Source of the DNA: Bacteroidota bacterium
Lineage (GTDB): Bacteria > Bacteroidota > Bacteroidia > Flavobacteriales > Flavobacteriaceae
Assembly (NCBI GenBank): GCA_029561105.1
Contig: JAKQJQ010000028.1
Span: 1 to 44,379, forward strand
Direction: 5' to 3'
DNA: 44,379 nucleotides
Below the pieces are notes generated by a model that was not told the origin of the DNA, did not search any database, and saw only the letters and a program-made list of their open reading frames with translations. Every line of letters starts with the position of its first letter. Position 1 is the stretch's first letter. Below are positions 16,272 through 24,476 of this stretch, piece by piece. Position numbers and translations under genes: made by a program.

Positions 16272-17936
16272 CTAGGGAGTTTGCTTCTCCGTTGTTTGCT
16301 TTGGTTTAGGTTGCGGGTTGTTTTTGTCGTAATCCTTCGTTTCCTTGCGAACCTTCATCGGCGTATTCTCTTTGGCCATTTCGGCTTGGCTCGCCTTGAT
16401 GATTTTTTCATTTTCTTCGTTCTCTTCTGGTGGGAAAATGTCATCCTTGGTCTTGATGCGTTCCTCTCCGCGCCAGACAAAACCGCGTAGTTTCCGGGCG
16501 TTTTCAGGCAAGTCTTTTTCTGGGTAGATGTCGCCGTCCACGTTTGTAAAGAACGTCATGGTGTCTATCGTATTGCCGTCGAGCGTGAGATTAATCTTGC
16601 TGCTCACATTTTTGTTGATGCCTATGAGTTCGTGGTCGTCGTTACGCATATAATACACGACTTCGGTGTTTTTGATGATGTCGGCCTCGTATAGTTTGTT
16701 GTCGCGGAATTTCCCATACAAATTCAAGCCTTTCACCTGATTATAGCCAGTGCCAAGCGTATCTTTTGACACCAGAAACGCATTGTTGAGTACCTTGAGC
16801 GAATCGAGTTTTTCTGTTTCTTTGTTGCCCACCAAATGCATGATGTCGCCGGTCATCTGGTTTTCAAAATTCCACAGTATCGGTCTACCGATGAGTTTGG
16901 TCAGGTTGGTTTTCTGGCTCGAATGGATCGAATCGCATTTGCCGCTCATGTCCGATTTGTAAAATCGGGCATTCTTAAATGCACGGATGATGCGGTTTTC
17001 GGGCTTTCCGGTAATCATCAAGATTTTTCCGTGAATGTAAACCGAGTCCTTTTCCATCAGATTGATTGCCACGGCGCGTTTGGTCACGAACATCGAATCC
17101 TTTTGTTTGAATACTTCGGCATAATGGCCCTTGACGATGCCTTTGTTAATGGTATCGGTAATCTTCACATTGTTGGTCGCCGACGCAAACTCGATCTTGC
17201 GGTCGTAGTACAGACTGTCGCCTTCAATCAATCGGTCTTTGTATTTGATGTAAGACTTCCTGAGGAAATGCCCCACGTTTTTCTTACTGTCGTAAAACCC
17301 TTTTTCGGTGTAAATGAAATTCTGCTCGCTGGTAATGGTCGATGGTCCAAAGAGGTAAGAATGTCCCGAATTATTGTAGTAATCGAGGTGGTTCGATTTG
17401 AGTACGTATTTGGGATTGGTAACCGTTACCGCCGTCAAAAACTGGAACTTTTTTTCATTGGCATAATACCGTCCGGATTTGCTCTTAAGTACATTGTCCT
17501 TGTTGGTAATCGTCCCGTAAGTATTGTAGTAGGCTTGTTGGATGTTGCGGTCAAAGTTGAGCGTGTCGGTCACCAGATTCATATCGGGCGAGCGCAAAGT
17601 AACGTTCCCAGTGGCATAAGCCTGTTTTACATTGCCATTGTATTCGGCGTATTTACTGTTCATGAACAAGGTATCGCCCTGAACCATACGAACATCGCCA
17701 AACGCCTTGATATAATTTTCCTTCTGGAAATAATACGCCTTGTTGCAAAACATTTTTACTCCATCATGATTGATGCGCACGTTTCCGGTGAGCAAAAAAG
17801 CATCGGGAATTTCGGTCTGGTTCACATCGGCAAAATCAGAGTATTCGATTATGATTTTCTTAGGAGCCTGCGCCCAAACGCTAGGAATTCCCAATAAAAG
17901 CAACGCAATCAAGAGGATAAAATGAATTTTATTCAA
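16272..17936 (-). CDS. OstA-like envelope protein (LptA/LptD-N related)
   Basis: A 554-residue exported protein. A signal peptide (residues 1-22, ending SVWAQ) precedes repeated OstA/LptA-type beta-jellyroll strands, visible as FLLTGNVRINHDGVKMFCNK, AYATGNVTLRSPDM and similar TGNV motifs. The last 60 residues are charged and proline/lysine rich (PKPKQTTEKQTP). By family it probably belongs to the periplasmic bridge that moves LPS to the outer membrane, but it is much larger than LptA and its exact role in Bacteroidota is less certain. Start: the only start codon that fits is TTG at 17936, directly before the signal peptide; no in-frame ATG exists upstream before a stop. It diverges from the GH13 gene. 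Confidence 0.85.
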   Translation of the reverse strand: MNKIHFILLIALLLLGIPSVWAQAPKKIIIEYSDFADVNQTEIPDAFLLTGNVRINHDGVKMFCNKAYYFQKENYIKAFGDVRMVQGDTLFMNSKYAEYNGNVKQAYATGNVTLRSPDMNLVTDTLNFDRNIQQAYYNTYGTITNKDNVLKSKSGRYYANEKKFQFLTAVTVTNPKYVLKSNHLDYYNNSGHSYLFGPSTITSEQNFIYTEKGFYDSKKNVGHFLRKSYIKYKDRLIEGDSLYYDRKIEFASATNNVKITDTINKGIVKGHYAEVFKQKDSMFVTKRAVAINLMEKDSVYIHGKILMITGKPENRIIRAFKNARFYKSDMSGKCDSIHSSQKTNLTKLIGRPILWNFENQMTGDIMHLVGNKETEKLDSLKVLNNAFLVSKDTLGTGYNQVKGLNLYGKFRDNKLYEADIIKNTEVVYYMRNDDHELIGINKNVSSKINLTLDGNTIDTMTFFTNVDGDIYPEKDLPENARKLRGFVWRGEERIKTKDDIFPPEENEENEKIIKASQAEMAKENTPMKVRKETKDYDKNNPQPKPKQTTEKQTP

Positions 17937-18031
17937 TGGTTCAAATTTTTGCCAAATTTATGAAACTTCCCGCAAGCAAAGCGGGAATTAAGAATTATTT
18001 ATTAGTAGCTAGGAAGTGGATTTCAAATTTT

Positions 18032-18039
18032 TATATTTG
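18032..18039 (+). promoter_or_regulatory. Putative -7 promoter box of the GH13 gene
   Basis: TATATTTG, an exact TAnnTTTG match, ends 25 bases before the ATG at 18065. This placement supports the 18065 start over the longer open frame. Confidence 0.5.
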
Positions 18040-18064
18040 TAGGCTTCACCCTCAAAATGACCCG

Positions 18065-19930
18065 ATGAAAAAAATCGTTTTAGCCGCTTGCCTGCTTTTG
18101 GCGGTATCGGCAAATGCCCAAAATAGAAACCGCAAAACCATGGACAAAAAGCAACCCGTCACCACGCAAAAAACGGTAGTCTACCAAGTTTTTACCCGAT
18201 TGTTCGGAAACCAGAACACCACGAATAAACCTTGGGGAACCATCGAAGAAAATGGAGTTGGGAAGTTCAACGACTTTACCGACAAAGCGTTGTCCGAAAT
18301 CAAGGACCTCGGTGTCACGCACATCTGGTACACTGGTGTTCCGCACCACGCGCTGGTTCGCGATTATACCAAATACGGCATTTCTAACGATGATCCAGAA
18401 GTCGTGAAAGGCCGCGCGGGTTCGCCTTATGCGGTCAAGGATTATTACAATGTGAACCCTGATTTGGCTGTTGATCCGGCCAAACGGCTCGAGGAGTTCG
18501 AAGCCTTAGTCGCACGTTCGCACAAAGCCGGTTTAAAGGTTTTGATTGACATCGTCCCAAACCACATCGCGCGCAAATACGAAGGCAAATCCAATCCAAA
18601 CGGCGTGCGGGATTTTGGTGCCGACGACAATAAAAACGTAGAATATGCAAGGGACAACAACTTTTATTACATACCCGGACAGCCTTTCCAGGTGCCTACT
18701 TCGGATACTTACCAGCCGTTAAATGGCGAGAAAAATCCAATGATTGATGGTCAATTTGACGAAAACCCAGCCAAATGGACCGGCAACGGATCGCGTCTGG
18801 CCAAACCGGATATCAATGATTGGTATGAAACCGTCAAAATCAACTACGGCATCAAGCCCGACGGCAGCAAGGATTTTCCTGAATTGCCCGCAGGCTTTGA
18901 CCATAAAGATTACAAGGAGCATTATGCGTTCTGGAAAGACAAGGACGTACCGAGTTCCTGGAAAAAATTCCGTGACATCGCCTTGTACTGGACCGCGAAA
19001 GGCATCGACGGTTTCCGTTATGACATGGCCGAAATGGTGCCGTATGAGTTTTGGAGTTACATGAATTCGTCGATCAAGATGAAAAATCCCGATGCTTTTT
19101 TGCTCGCCGAAGTTTACAATCCACAAGAATACCGCAATTACATCCACCTCGGGAAGATGGATTACCTCTACGACAAGGTAGAATTGTATGACAAGCTCAA
19201 GGCTATCGTTCAGGGAAAAAGTAACGCCGACGGTATTGCCGACATTCAAGCCGGGTTGCACGACATTGAAAAGCATATGTTGCATTTCCTAGACAATCAC
19301 GACGAGCAGCGTTTGGCCAGCCCTGAGTTTGCCGGTAGCGGTTCAAATGGACGTTCCCTGATGGTATTGTCGGCTACAATCAGCACCTCGCCTGTCATGA
19401 TTTATTTCGGGCAAGAAAACGGTGAACCGGGTAGTGAAGATGCCGGGTTTGGGAAGCGATCGCGCACGTCGATATTTGATTACATTGGCGTCCCTACGCA
19501 CCAGCGCTGGATGAACAACGGGAAGTTTGACGGAGCGCAATCCTACACCCAAGAGAAAGAGCTCCGCGAGTTTTACAAACGTCTGCTGAATTTTGCCGCC
19601 AACAGCCCTGCGATTATGGGCGAATATCAGGAATTACAACAAGTCAACCGCCACGGCACACCCAACTACGGTGAAGCAGTATATTCCTATGCCCGTTGGA
19701 GTAGTAAGGAAAGACTGTTGGTTTCGTGTAATTTATCGGCCCAAGAAACCGCCTCGTTCGAGTTAAAAATCCCATCCGAATTGTTAAAAAAGTGGCGTAT
19801 CGGCGACGGACAATACGACGTAACCGAACAGCTATACGGCCGGGCGAAATCAAAATTGGTGGTTAAGGACGGCGAGGGCAAGATTTGGGTCGAGCTGCAT
19901 CCGTCCGAATCGGTCATCTACAAATTATAA
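18065..19930 (+). CDS. Exported GH13 alpha-amylase family glycoside hydrolase
   Basis: A 621-residue enzyme with a signal peptide (KKIVLAACLLLAVSANAQ), so it acts in the periplasm or outside the cell. The four GH13 conserved regions are intact: LIDIVPNHIA (region I), GIDGFRYDMAEM with the nucleophile Asp (region II), FLLAEVYN with the acid/base Glu (region III) and FLDNHDEQR with the transition-state Asp (region IV). The C-terminal beta domain includes SYARWSSKERLLVSCNLS. It should cleave alpha-1,4-glucans, but the subfamily and products are unclear. The frame is open to 17936, yet the signal peptide and promoter box favour 18065. No SusC/SusD pair is nearby. Its 3' end overlaps the VOC gene by six bases. 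Confidence 0.9.
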   Translation: MKKIVLAACLLLAVSANAQNRNRKTMDKKQPVTTQKTVVYQVFTRLFGNQNTTNKPWGTIEENGVGKFNDFTDKALSEIKDLGVTHIWYTGVPHHALVRDYTKYGISNDDPEVVKGRAGSPYAVKDYYNVNPDLAVDPAKRLEEFEALVARSHKAGLKVLIDIVPNHIARKYEGKSNPNGVRDFGADDNKNVEYARDNNFYYIPGQPFQVPTSDTYQPLNGEKNPMIDGQFDENPAKWTGNGSRLAKPDINDWYETVKINYGIKPDGSKDFPELPAGFDHKDYKEHYAFWKDKDVPSSWKKFRDIALYWTAKGIDGFRYDMAEMVPYEFWSYMNSSIKMKNPDAFLLAEVYNPQEYRNYIHLGKMDYLYDKVELYDKLKAIVQGKSNADGIADIQAGLHDIEKHMLHFLDNHDEQRLASPEFAGSGSNGRSLMVLSATISTSPVMIYFGQENGEPGSEDAGFGKRSRTSIFDYIGVPTHQRWMNNGKFDGAQSYTQEKELREFYKRLLNFAANSPAIMGEYQELQQVNRHGTPNYGEAVYSYARWSSKERLLVSCNLSAQETASFELKIPSELLKKWRIGDGQYDVTEQLYGRAKSKLVVKDGEGKIWVELHPSESVIYKL

Positions 19931-20401
19931 CGTTTTAAAAAGGCCGTTGAATAACACGATGCGCCAGCCATCTGGGTCTTCGTAGGTAAAACTCTTGTCC
20001 GCCCAGTAAGGATTTTCGGGAGCCACCGGCTGATATCCGGAAACCTGCAACCTTTGGTTGGCGGCCAAATATGAGGTGTCGTCCTCAAAATAAAATACCA
20101 GCAAATTCTCGCGCGTAGGTTTGGGTAAGTCGCTTTGCTTGGCGTGCTGCGTAAACTCCAGATGATATTTTTCATTTGGTATGCCAACCATCAACCCATC
20201 ATAGCCATCGTGCCCTTCAAAATGCCCGATGAGAGGAAATCCTAATACCTCACAGTAAAAGGTTTTTATTTTGTGGAGTTGTGACGTGGGCCGAGCGATC
20301 CGAAATTGTACCGCGTTTGTGAATGGGTTTGCAGATTGTGCCATGATAGAAACGTATTGAAAGGTCAATAAAATTACTAGATAAAAAGATGTGGTCTTCA
20401 T
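19925..20401 (-). CDS. VOC (glyoxalase/bleomycin-resistance fold) family protein
   Basis: A 158-residue protein. A single VOC unit runs from VQFRIARPTSQLHKIKTFYC to SFTYEDPDGWRIVLFNG, with likely metal-position residues at HLEFTQH and in the YEDPDGWRIV strand. The first 22 residues (KTTSFYLVILLTFQYVSIMAQ) resemble a signal peptide, which is unusual for this mostly cytoplasmic family. A start at the internal ATG 20344 (AQSANPF) would remove it and give a normal 139-residue VOC protein. The substrate is unknown. Its start abuts the stop of the acyltransferase fragment, and its end overlaps the convergent GH13 gene. Confidence 0.8.
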   Translation of the reverse strand: MKTTSFYLVILLTFQYVSIMAQSANPFTNAVQFRIARPTSQLHKIKTFYCEVLGFPLIGHFEGHDGYDGLMVGIPNEKYHLEFTQHAKQSDLPKPTRENLLVFYFEDDTSYLAANQRLQVSGYQPVAPENPYWADKSFTYEDPDGWRIVLFNGLFKTL

Positions 20402-20647
20402 TTAAATTATTTTTCTGATTAAATAACTTTTTCTGAGGACAAAGCTAATTAGCAGCGCGCCAGAAAATCCTAAGAACGTCACGAGGAGCCACTTCGCCAA
20501 AGCCGGAACGGCAACGGGAAGCAACAAGTACTGAAAGGCCAGTACGCAAAACAAATGAAATAAGTAAATTCGGTAGTTGTTTTCGGATAACAGTTGGACC
20601 ACATTGACAAAACACACGGGGATTTTCTGCGCCATGGCTGGAATCAC
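20402..20647 (-). pseudogene. Probable C-terminal fragment of an acyltransferase-3 family membrane protein
   Basis: An 81-residue frame beginning with GTG. Residues 20-81 (LSENNYRIYLFHLFCVLAFQ and two hydrophobic segments ending LLISFVLRKSYLIRKII) look like the last two membrane helices of an acyltransferase-3 protein, whose full length is usually above 300 residues. Everything upstream is missing: its start overlaps the 3' end of a broken Crp-type gene by four bases. I read it as a remnant left by a deletion. An alternative is a small genuine membrane protein. Confidence 0.55.
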
Positions 20648-21056
20648 AGGCCTCTTTTTTTTCTGATTCGGCTAAACGTTTCTCGCGTCAAACCCAACAT
20701 CGACGCAATATAATGCAATGGTACATGGTTAAAGAGCGTTTTATTCGATTCAAAATACAGGTCTAACCGTTGTTCTGCAGTTAGCGAAAGATGGTTGTTG
20801 ACACGGTTTTCCAAATGTGCAAAACAACCCACAATAAAAAGTTTCTCCAAAGTCGTCCAATTTTCGATTTTGTCTCCAAGGGCGTCGTAGGCCGATTTAG
20901 ATAAAACCATGACTTCGACATCTGTTAAAGCTTGAATATTCCAGCGTGCGGGCTCATTGAATACCAGTCCTGCCAAATCGGTAGCGAAGTAGACGCTCCT
21001 TTGCTCGGGATGTCCCCAAAATAGGTCACAATTGCATGTTCAAGTGTCGTGTACAT
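20644..21056 (-). pseudogene. Broken Crp/Fnr family transcription regulator
   Basis: From an ATG at 21056 the frame reads YTTLEHAIVTYFGDIP, a typical start of Bacteroidota Crp-type regulators, then runs into unrelated sequence and stops after 43 codons. In another frame, starting inside this region, the C-terminal part continues: RWNIQALTDVEVMVLSK (end of the cyclic-nucleotide domain) and the helix-turn-helix YIASMLGLTRETFSRIRKK. Most of the cNMP-binding barrel, probably around 60 residues, is missing and the two parts are out of frame. The C-terminal frame alone has only a TTG start at 20976 (110 residues). The gene is very likely inactive. Confidence 0.75.
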
Positions 21057-21081
21057 GATCGTAAATTTAGCCGAAATTTGA

Positions 21082-22227
21082 CTAAGGCCGAATTTTTCTG
21101 AGCGTTACTTTTAGCGATACAAACCCGATCATACCGGCAATGAGCGAGGCAACGAGAATGGCCATTTTCGAATCGTCGATGATGTGGATGTCATCGTAGG
21201 CCAATAGCGTAATGAAGATAGACATCGTAAAGCCAATGCCACCAAGGAATCCAGTGGCAAAAATGTGTTTCCACTTGACGGCTTGCGGCAATTTGCATAT
21301 CCCTGCCTTTGAAGACAAATACGAAAACAGCCAGATTCCCACAGGTTTGCCCACAACCAAGCCGAGGATAATCCCTGCACTTGAGACGTGCAAAAGGTTT
21401 TGCTGCCAGCCGCTTTCTACCGGAATGCAAGTGTTTGCCAATGCGAACAACGGCAAGATTATAAATGCTACGGGTTGGTGCAGGAAATGTTGCAGCAAAT
21501 GCGAGGTCGATTTTTCGCCTCCATCACCAAACGGGATTGCGAAGGCCAATAAAACGCCGGCAATCGTGGCGTGTACACCCGAATGTAGCATAAAATACCA
21601 CATCGCCACGCCGCCGATCATATACGGAAAGAGGTTACGAACCTTGAAATACTTGCCCATAACAAACAAAACAACCCAAATTCCCAGAGCAATGCCAAGA
21701 TTGAGCAGCGATAAATTATCGGTGTAAAAGATGGCGATGACCAAGATGGCTCCCAAGTCGTCGATGACGGCCAATGCAGTCAGGAAAACTTTTAGCGACG
21801 CCGGCACGCGTTTGCCCAAGAGAGACAAAATCCCGACGGCGAACGCGATGTCTGTAGCCATTGGTATGCCTGCGCCTGCTTGTGTTGGCGTGCCAAAGTT
21901 AAATAAAAGGAATATTCCAGCAGGGATCAACATGCCTCCGAGCGCCCCAAAAATCGGTAGTGACGCAGTTTTAAGGTCAGACAATTCACCAATGAATATC
22001 TCGCGTTCCAACTCTAACCCAATCAGCAAAAAGAAAATTGCCATCAGTCCGTCGTTGATCCATTCGGCCAACGTGTGGCTGCCCAACTCCTGATTCCAAA
22101 AATTCACAAAATGTTCGCCACCGGTAATGTTAGAAAAATACAACGAGAAAGCGGTGGCGAGCAACAAAACGATACCACCCGACTTTTCGCTCTCAAAAAA
22201 GGCATTGAATAATTTTGTGGCTTTCAT
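21082..22227 (-). CDS. nhaA: Na+/H+ antiporter NhaA
   Basis: An inner-membrane antiporter of 381 residues that exports Na+ in exchange for protons to control pH and salt. The motifs around the ion-binding aspartates are intact: PMATDIAFAVG and ALAVIDDLGAILVIA. It has about 12 hydrophobic segments, starting FNAFFESEKSGGIVLLL. The ATG at 22227 is preferred; the frame opens at a TTG three codons earlier. It lies 27 bases after the purA stop on the same strand, so it may be transcribed with purA. Confidence 0.96.
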   Translation of the reverse strand: MKATKLFNAFFESEKSGGIVLLLATAFSLYFSNITGGEHFVNFWNQELGSHTLAEWINDGLMAIFFLLIGLELEREIFIGELSDLKTASLPIFGALGGMLIPAGIFLLFNFGTPTQAGAGIPMATDIAFAVGILSLLGKRVPASLKVFLTALAVIDDLGAILVIAIFYTDNLSLLNLGIALGIWVVLFVMGKYFKVRNLFPYMIGGVAMWYFMLHSGVHATIAGVLLAFAIPFGDGGEKSTSHLLQHFLHQPVAFIILPLFALANTCIPVESGWQQNLLHVSSAGIILGLVVGKPVGIWLFSYLSSKAGICKLPQAVKWKHIFATGFLGGIGFTMSIFITLLAYDDIHIIDDSKMAILVASLIAGMIGFVSLKVTLRKIRP

Positions 22228-22254
22228 GTGGTGCAAGGGTTTAGATGTCGTTGG

Positions 22255-23523
22255 CTACTTGACAATCGTTTGTTTGCGGTCTGGCCCCACCGATATAATC
22301 TTAATCGGGACTTCGACTTCTTTTTCAATGAATTCGATATACGATTTCAATTCGGTTGGCAATTCGTCGTAGGTAGACATTCCAGTCAAATCGGCTTGCC
22401 AGCCCTTGAATTCCTTATAAACCGGTGTAACGTTTTCGGGTTCGATGTTGTAAGGTAAGTGGTCAATTTGGGCGCCTTGGTAATTGTAAGCGGTACAAAC
22501 TTTTAAGGTTTCAAAACCGCTGAGTACATCGCCTTTCATCATCATCAGTTGCGTCACGCCATTGATGCGGACTGCATATTTCAAGGCCACCAAATCGAGC
22601 CAGCCGCAACGTCTTTTGCGTCCGGTGACCGAGCCGAATTCATTCCCGATTTTGGCCATGGTTTCTCCGGCTTCGCCAAAGTCCTCGGTAGGGAATGGGC
22701 CGCTGCCCACGCGCGTGGTGTAAGCTTTAAAGATTCCGTAGACTTCCTTGATTTTATTGGGAGCGATCCCGAGTCCTGTACAAGCACCGGCGGCAGTAGT
22801 ATTGGATGAAGTGACAAACGGATACGTCCCAAAATCCACATCGAGCAAAGAACCCTGCGCACCTTCGCACAAGATAGATTTCCCGGCTTGCTGCGCTTGG
22901 TGTAAATATTCCTCGCTGTCGATGAAAGTGAGCTTTTTGAGGTCTTCGATCGCGTCAAAGAACTCCTTTTCAAGTTCTGCTAAATTGTATTGGATGGCCA
23001 CGTCATAGAACGCAATCATCGCTTCGTGCTTGTCGGCGAGTTGTCTGTAACGTTCCTTGAAATCAGCGAGTTCAATGTCGCCTACGCGGATGCCGTTGCG
23101 CCCGGTTTTGTCCATATACGTCGGGCCGATGCCTTTAAGCGTAGAACCGATTTTGGCTTTGCCTTTGGCGGTTTCGGATGCTGCATCGAGCAAACGATGT
23201 GTAGGCAGGATCAAATGTGCCTTGCGCGAAATGATCAATTTGTCTTTGAGATTGAGGTTGAATTTGGCAAGCCCATCGACTTCACTTTTAAAAACCACGG
23301 GATCAATCACGACGCCGTTGCCGATGATGTTAATGGAATTCGTGTGGAAAATCCCCGACGGAATGGTACGCAACACGTGTTTGATGCCGTCGAACTCTAA
23401 AGTGTGTCCGGCGTTTGGGCCGCCCTGGAAACGCGCGATGATGTCATAGTTCGAGGTAAGCACGTCGACGATTTTTCCTTTGCCTTCGTCGCCCCATTGT
23501 AATCCTAGTAGTAAGTCTGCCAT
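22255..23523 (-). CDS. purA: Adenylosuccinate synthetase
   Basis: A 422-residue enzyme that joins IMP and aspartate using GTP, the first step from IMP to AMP. Motifs visible are LLLGLQWGDEGKGKIVD (GTP phosphate loop with the catalytic Asp), GGPNAGHT, the IMP-binding TTRVGSGPFPTED and GRKRRCGWLDLVAL. The length is normal. The open frame extends 15 codons upstream (to 23568), but the ATG at 23523 gives the standard MADLLLGLQ start. The Fur-type gene is upstream on the same strand, separated by 238 bases that contain a dispersed repeat. Confidence 0.97.
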   Translation of the reverse strand: MADLLLGLQWGDEGKGKIVDVLTSNYDIIARFQGGPNAGHTLEFDGIKHVLRTIPSGIFHTNSINIIGNGVVIDPVVFKSEVDGLAKFNLNLKDKLIISRKAHLILPTHRLLDAASETAKGKAKIGSTLKGIGPTYMDKTGRNGIRVGDIELADFKERYRQLADKHEAMIAFYDVAIQYNLAELEKEFFDAIEDLKKLTFIDSEEYLHQAQQAGKSILCEGAQGSLLDVDFGTYPFVTSSNTTAAGACTGLGIAPNKIKEVYGIFKAYTTRVGSGPFPTEDFGEAGETMAKIGNEFGSVTGRKRRCGWLDLVALKYAVRINGVTQLMMMKGDVLSGFETLKVCTAYNYQGAQIDHLPYNIEPENVTPVYKEFKGWQADLTGMSTYDELPTELKSYIEFIEKEVEVPIKIISVGPDRKQTIVK

Positions 23524-23654
23524 TAGTAGTGGTGTTGTTGTTGTGTGTTTATGTAGTTCGTAATTCAAAGTTTGTTATTCAACATTCGACATTTTTTTTT
23601 GAACGTTGAACCGAAGATCAACCAACAACGAATATTGAAGTTTGCCGCAGTGTA

Positions 23655-23741
23655 CGCGTTAGGGATTGAACAATTGATTGAGCTCTTTTGCGAAGCATGA
23701 GCAAAAAGCGAGTGTGAAAGCCCGGGCCGCAGGCAACGCCC
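23655..23741 (-). repeat. Dispersed intergenic repeat, copy B (reverse orientation)
   Basis: On the minus strand it reads GGGCGTTGCC, then CGGGCTTTCACAC, a hairpin with CTTTTTGC and GCAAAAG arms, and ends ATCCCTAACGCG. It lies between the Fur-type gene and purA and is inverted relative to copies A, C and D. Confidence 0.7.
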
Positions 23742-23761
23742 AGCTAATTATCAATTGTCAA

Positions 23762-24229
23762 TTATCCATTGTCAATTGCTTTGCGCTTGTTGCCGTAGAG
23801 GTACAACGAATGGTTGTGGATCTCAATATCAAAAATCTCCTCAATGGTTTTTTTAATCGATTGGATGCGCGGGTCACAAAACTCAATCACCTCGCCCGAG
23901 TCGGTCATGATGATGTGGTCGTGATTCTTGTCAAAATACGATTTCTCGTAATGCGCCTGGTTTTGCCCAAACTGGTGTTTGCGGACCAGTGCGCAATCAA
24001 GCAACAATTCAATGGTATTGTACAAGGTGGCGCGGCTCACGCGATAGTTCTTGTTTTTCATTTTGAGGTAGAGATGCTCAATGTCAAAATGGTCCTCGCT
24101 ATCGTAAATTTCCTGAAGGATGGCGTAGCGTTCGGGCGTTTTCCGGTGGCCTTTGTTCTCCAAATACATCGTAAAAACGTTCTTTACGATCTCTTGGTTT
24201 TTACTGTTATCGGTGGAAATGAGTGTCAT
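23762..24229 (-). CDS. Fur family transcriptional regulator
   Basis: A 155-residue metal-dependent repressor. The winged-helix domain (residues 10-90) includes [37 protein letters not shown] and [17 protein letters not shown]. The dimerisation domain has the metal-site [20 protein letters not shown]. The CxxC pair normally found right after the HDH-type motif is absent (MTDS instead), so the structural zinc site is altered. Which metal or signal it senses (iron, zinc, peroxide) cannot be told. ATG start at 24229, only four bases after a TACCTTTG promoter box, so the transcript may have almost no leader. It precedes purA. Confidence 0.9.
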   Translation of the reverse strand: MTLISTDNSKNQEIVKNVFTMYLENKGHRKTPERYAILQEIYDSEDHFDIEHLYLKMKNKNYRVSRATLYNTIELLLDCALVRKHQFGQNQAHYEKSYFDKNHDHIIMTDSGEVIEFCDPRIQSIKKTIEEIFDIEIHNHSLYLYGNKRKAIDNG

Positions 24230-24233
24230 GCGG

Positions 24234-24264
24234 CAAAGGTAAGTCTTTTAGTCGAAAGTCAAAA
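24234..24264 (-). promoter_or_regulatory. Putative promoter of the Fur gene
   Basis: On the minus strand a TTTTG (24264-24260) and a TACCTTTG (24241-24234) are separated by 18 bases, which matches the Bacteroidota -33/-7 architecture (TTG, 17-23 bases, TAnnTTTG). The -33 element is supplied by a unit of the adjacent heptamer array. The ATG begins four bases after the -7 box. Confidence 0.6.
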
Positions 24265-24287
24265 GTCAAAAGTCAAAAGTTGAAAGT
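24251..24287 (-). repeat. Tandem heptamer array (TTTTGAC) upstream of the Fur gene
   Basis: Five consecutive seven-base units, GTCGAAA, GTCAAAA three times and GTTGAAA on the plus strand, followed by GT. On the gene strand the central units read TTTTGAC, each containing a possible -33 element. The array starts 22 bases upstream of the ATG. Confidence 0.8.
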
Positions 24288-24337
24288 GCCGCAAAGTTTT
24301 AGACGAATAATTCACAGCAGATTTGTAAATTGAAGTT

Positions 24338-24456
24338 GGGCGTTGCGCTGGCTGGAGTTTTTGGAGTTGCTTGGAGTTTGTTAAAGCCATCGCCGGGCTT
24401 TCCGCTATATCTTTTGCTCATGCTTCACAAAAGGATGCCGCTTTAATCCCTAACGC
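24338..24456 (+). repeat. Dispersed intergenic repeat, copy C
   Basis: It begins GGGCGTTGCG, continues with CGGGCTTTCCGCTATAT, a CTTTTG/CAAAAG hairpin (24411-24416 with 24428-24433), then GATGCCGCTTTAATCCC and TAACGC. It lies between the YdeI-like gene and the Fur-type gene, both on the minus strand. Confidence 0.75.
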
Positions 24457-24476
24457 AAACGCGGTTCCTTTCGGTG

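Noticed and set aside
16836..17897. Long plus-strand frame of 353 codons opposite the OstA-like gene
   Set aside because: It runs antisense to a gene with clear family motifs and a signal peptide, has no recognisable domain and is explained by codon bias of the real gene.
17936..18064. N-terminal extension of the GH13 frame
   Set aside because: The -7 promoter box and the signal peptide at 18065 show that this part is upstream DNA.
24251..24287. CRISPR-like array
   Set aside because: The units are only seven bases long and contiguous without spacers; it is a simple tandem repeat in a promoter.
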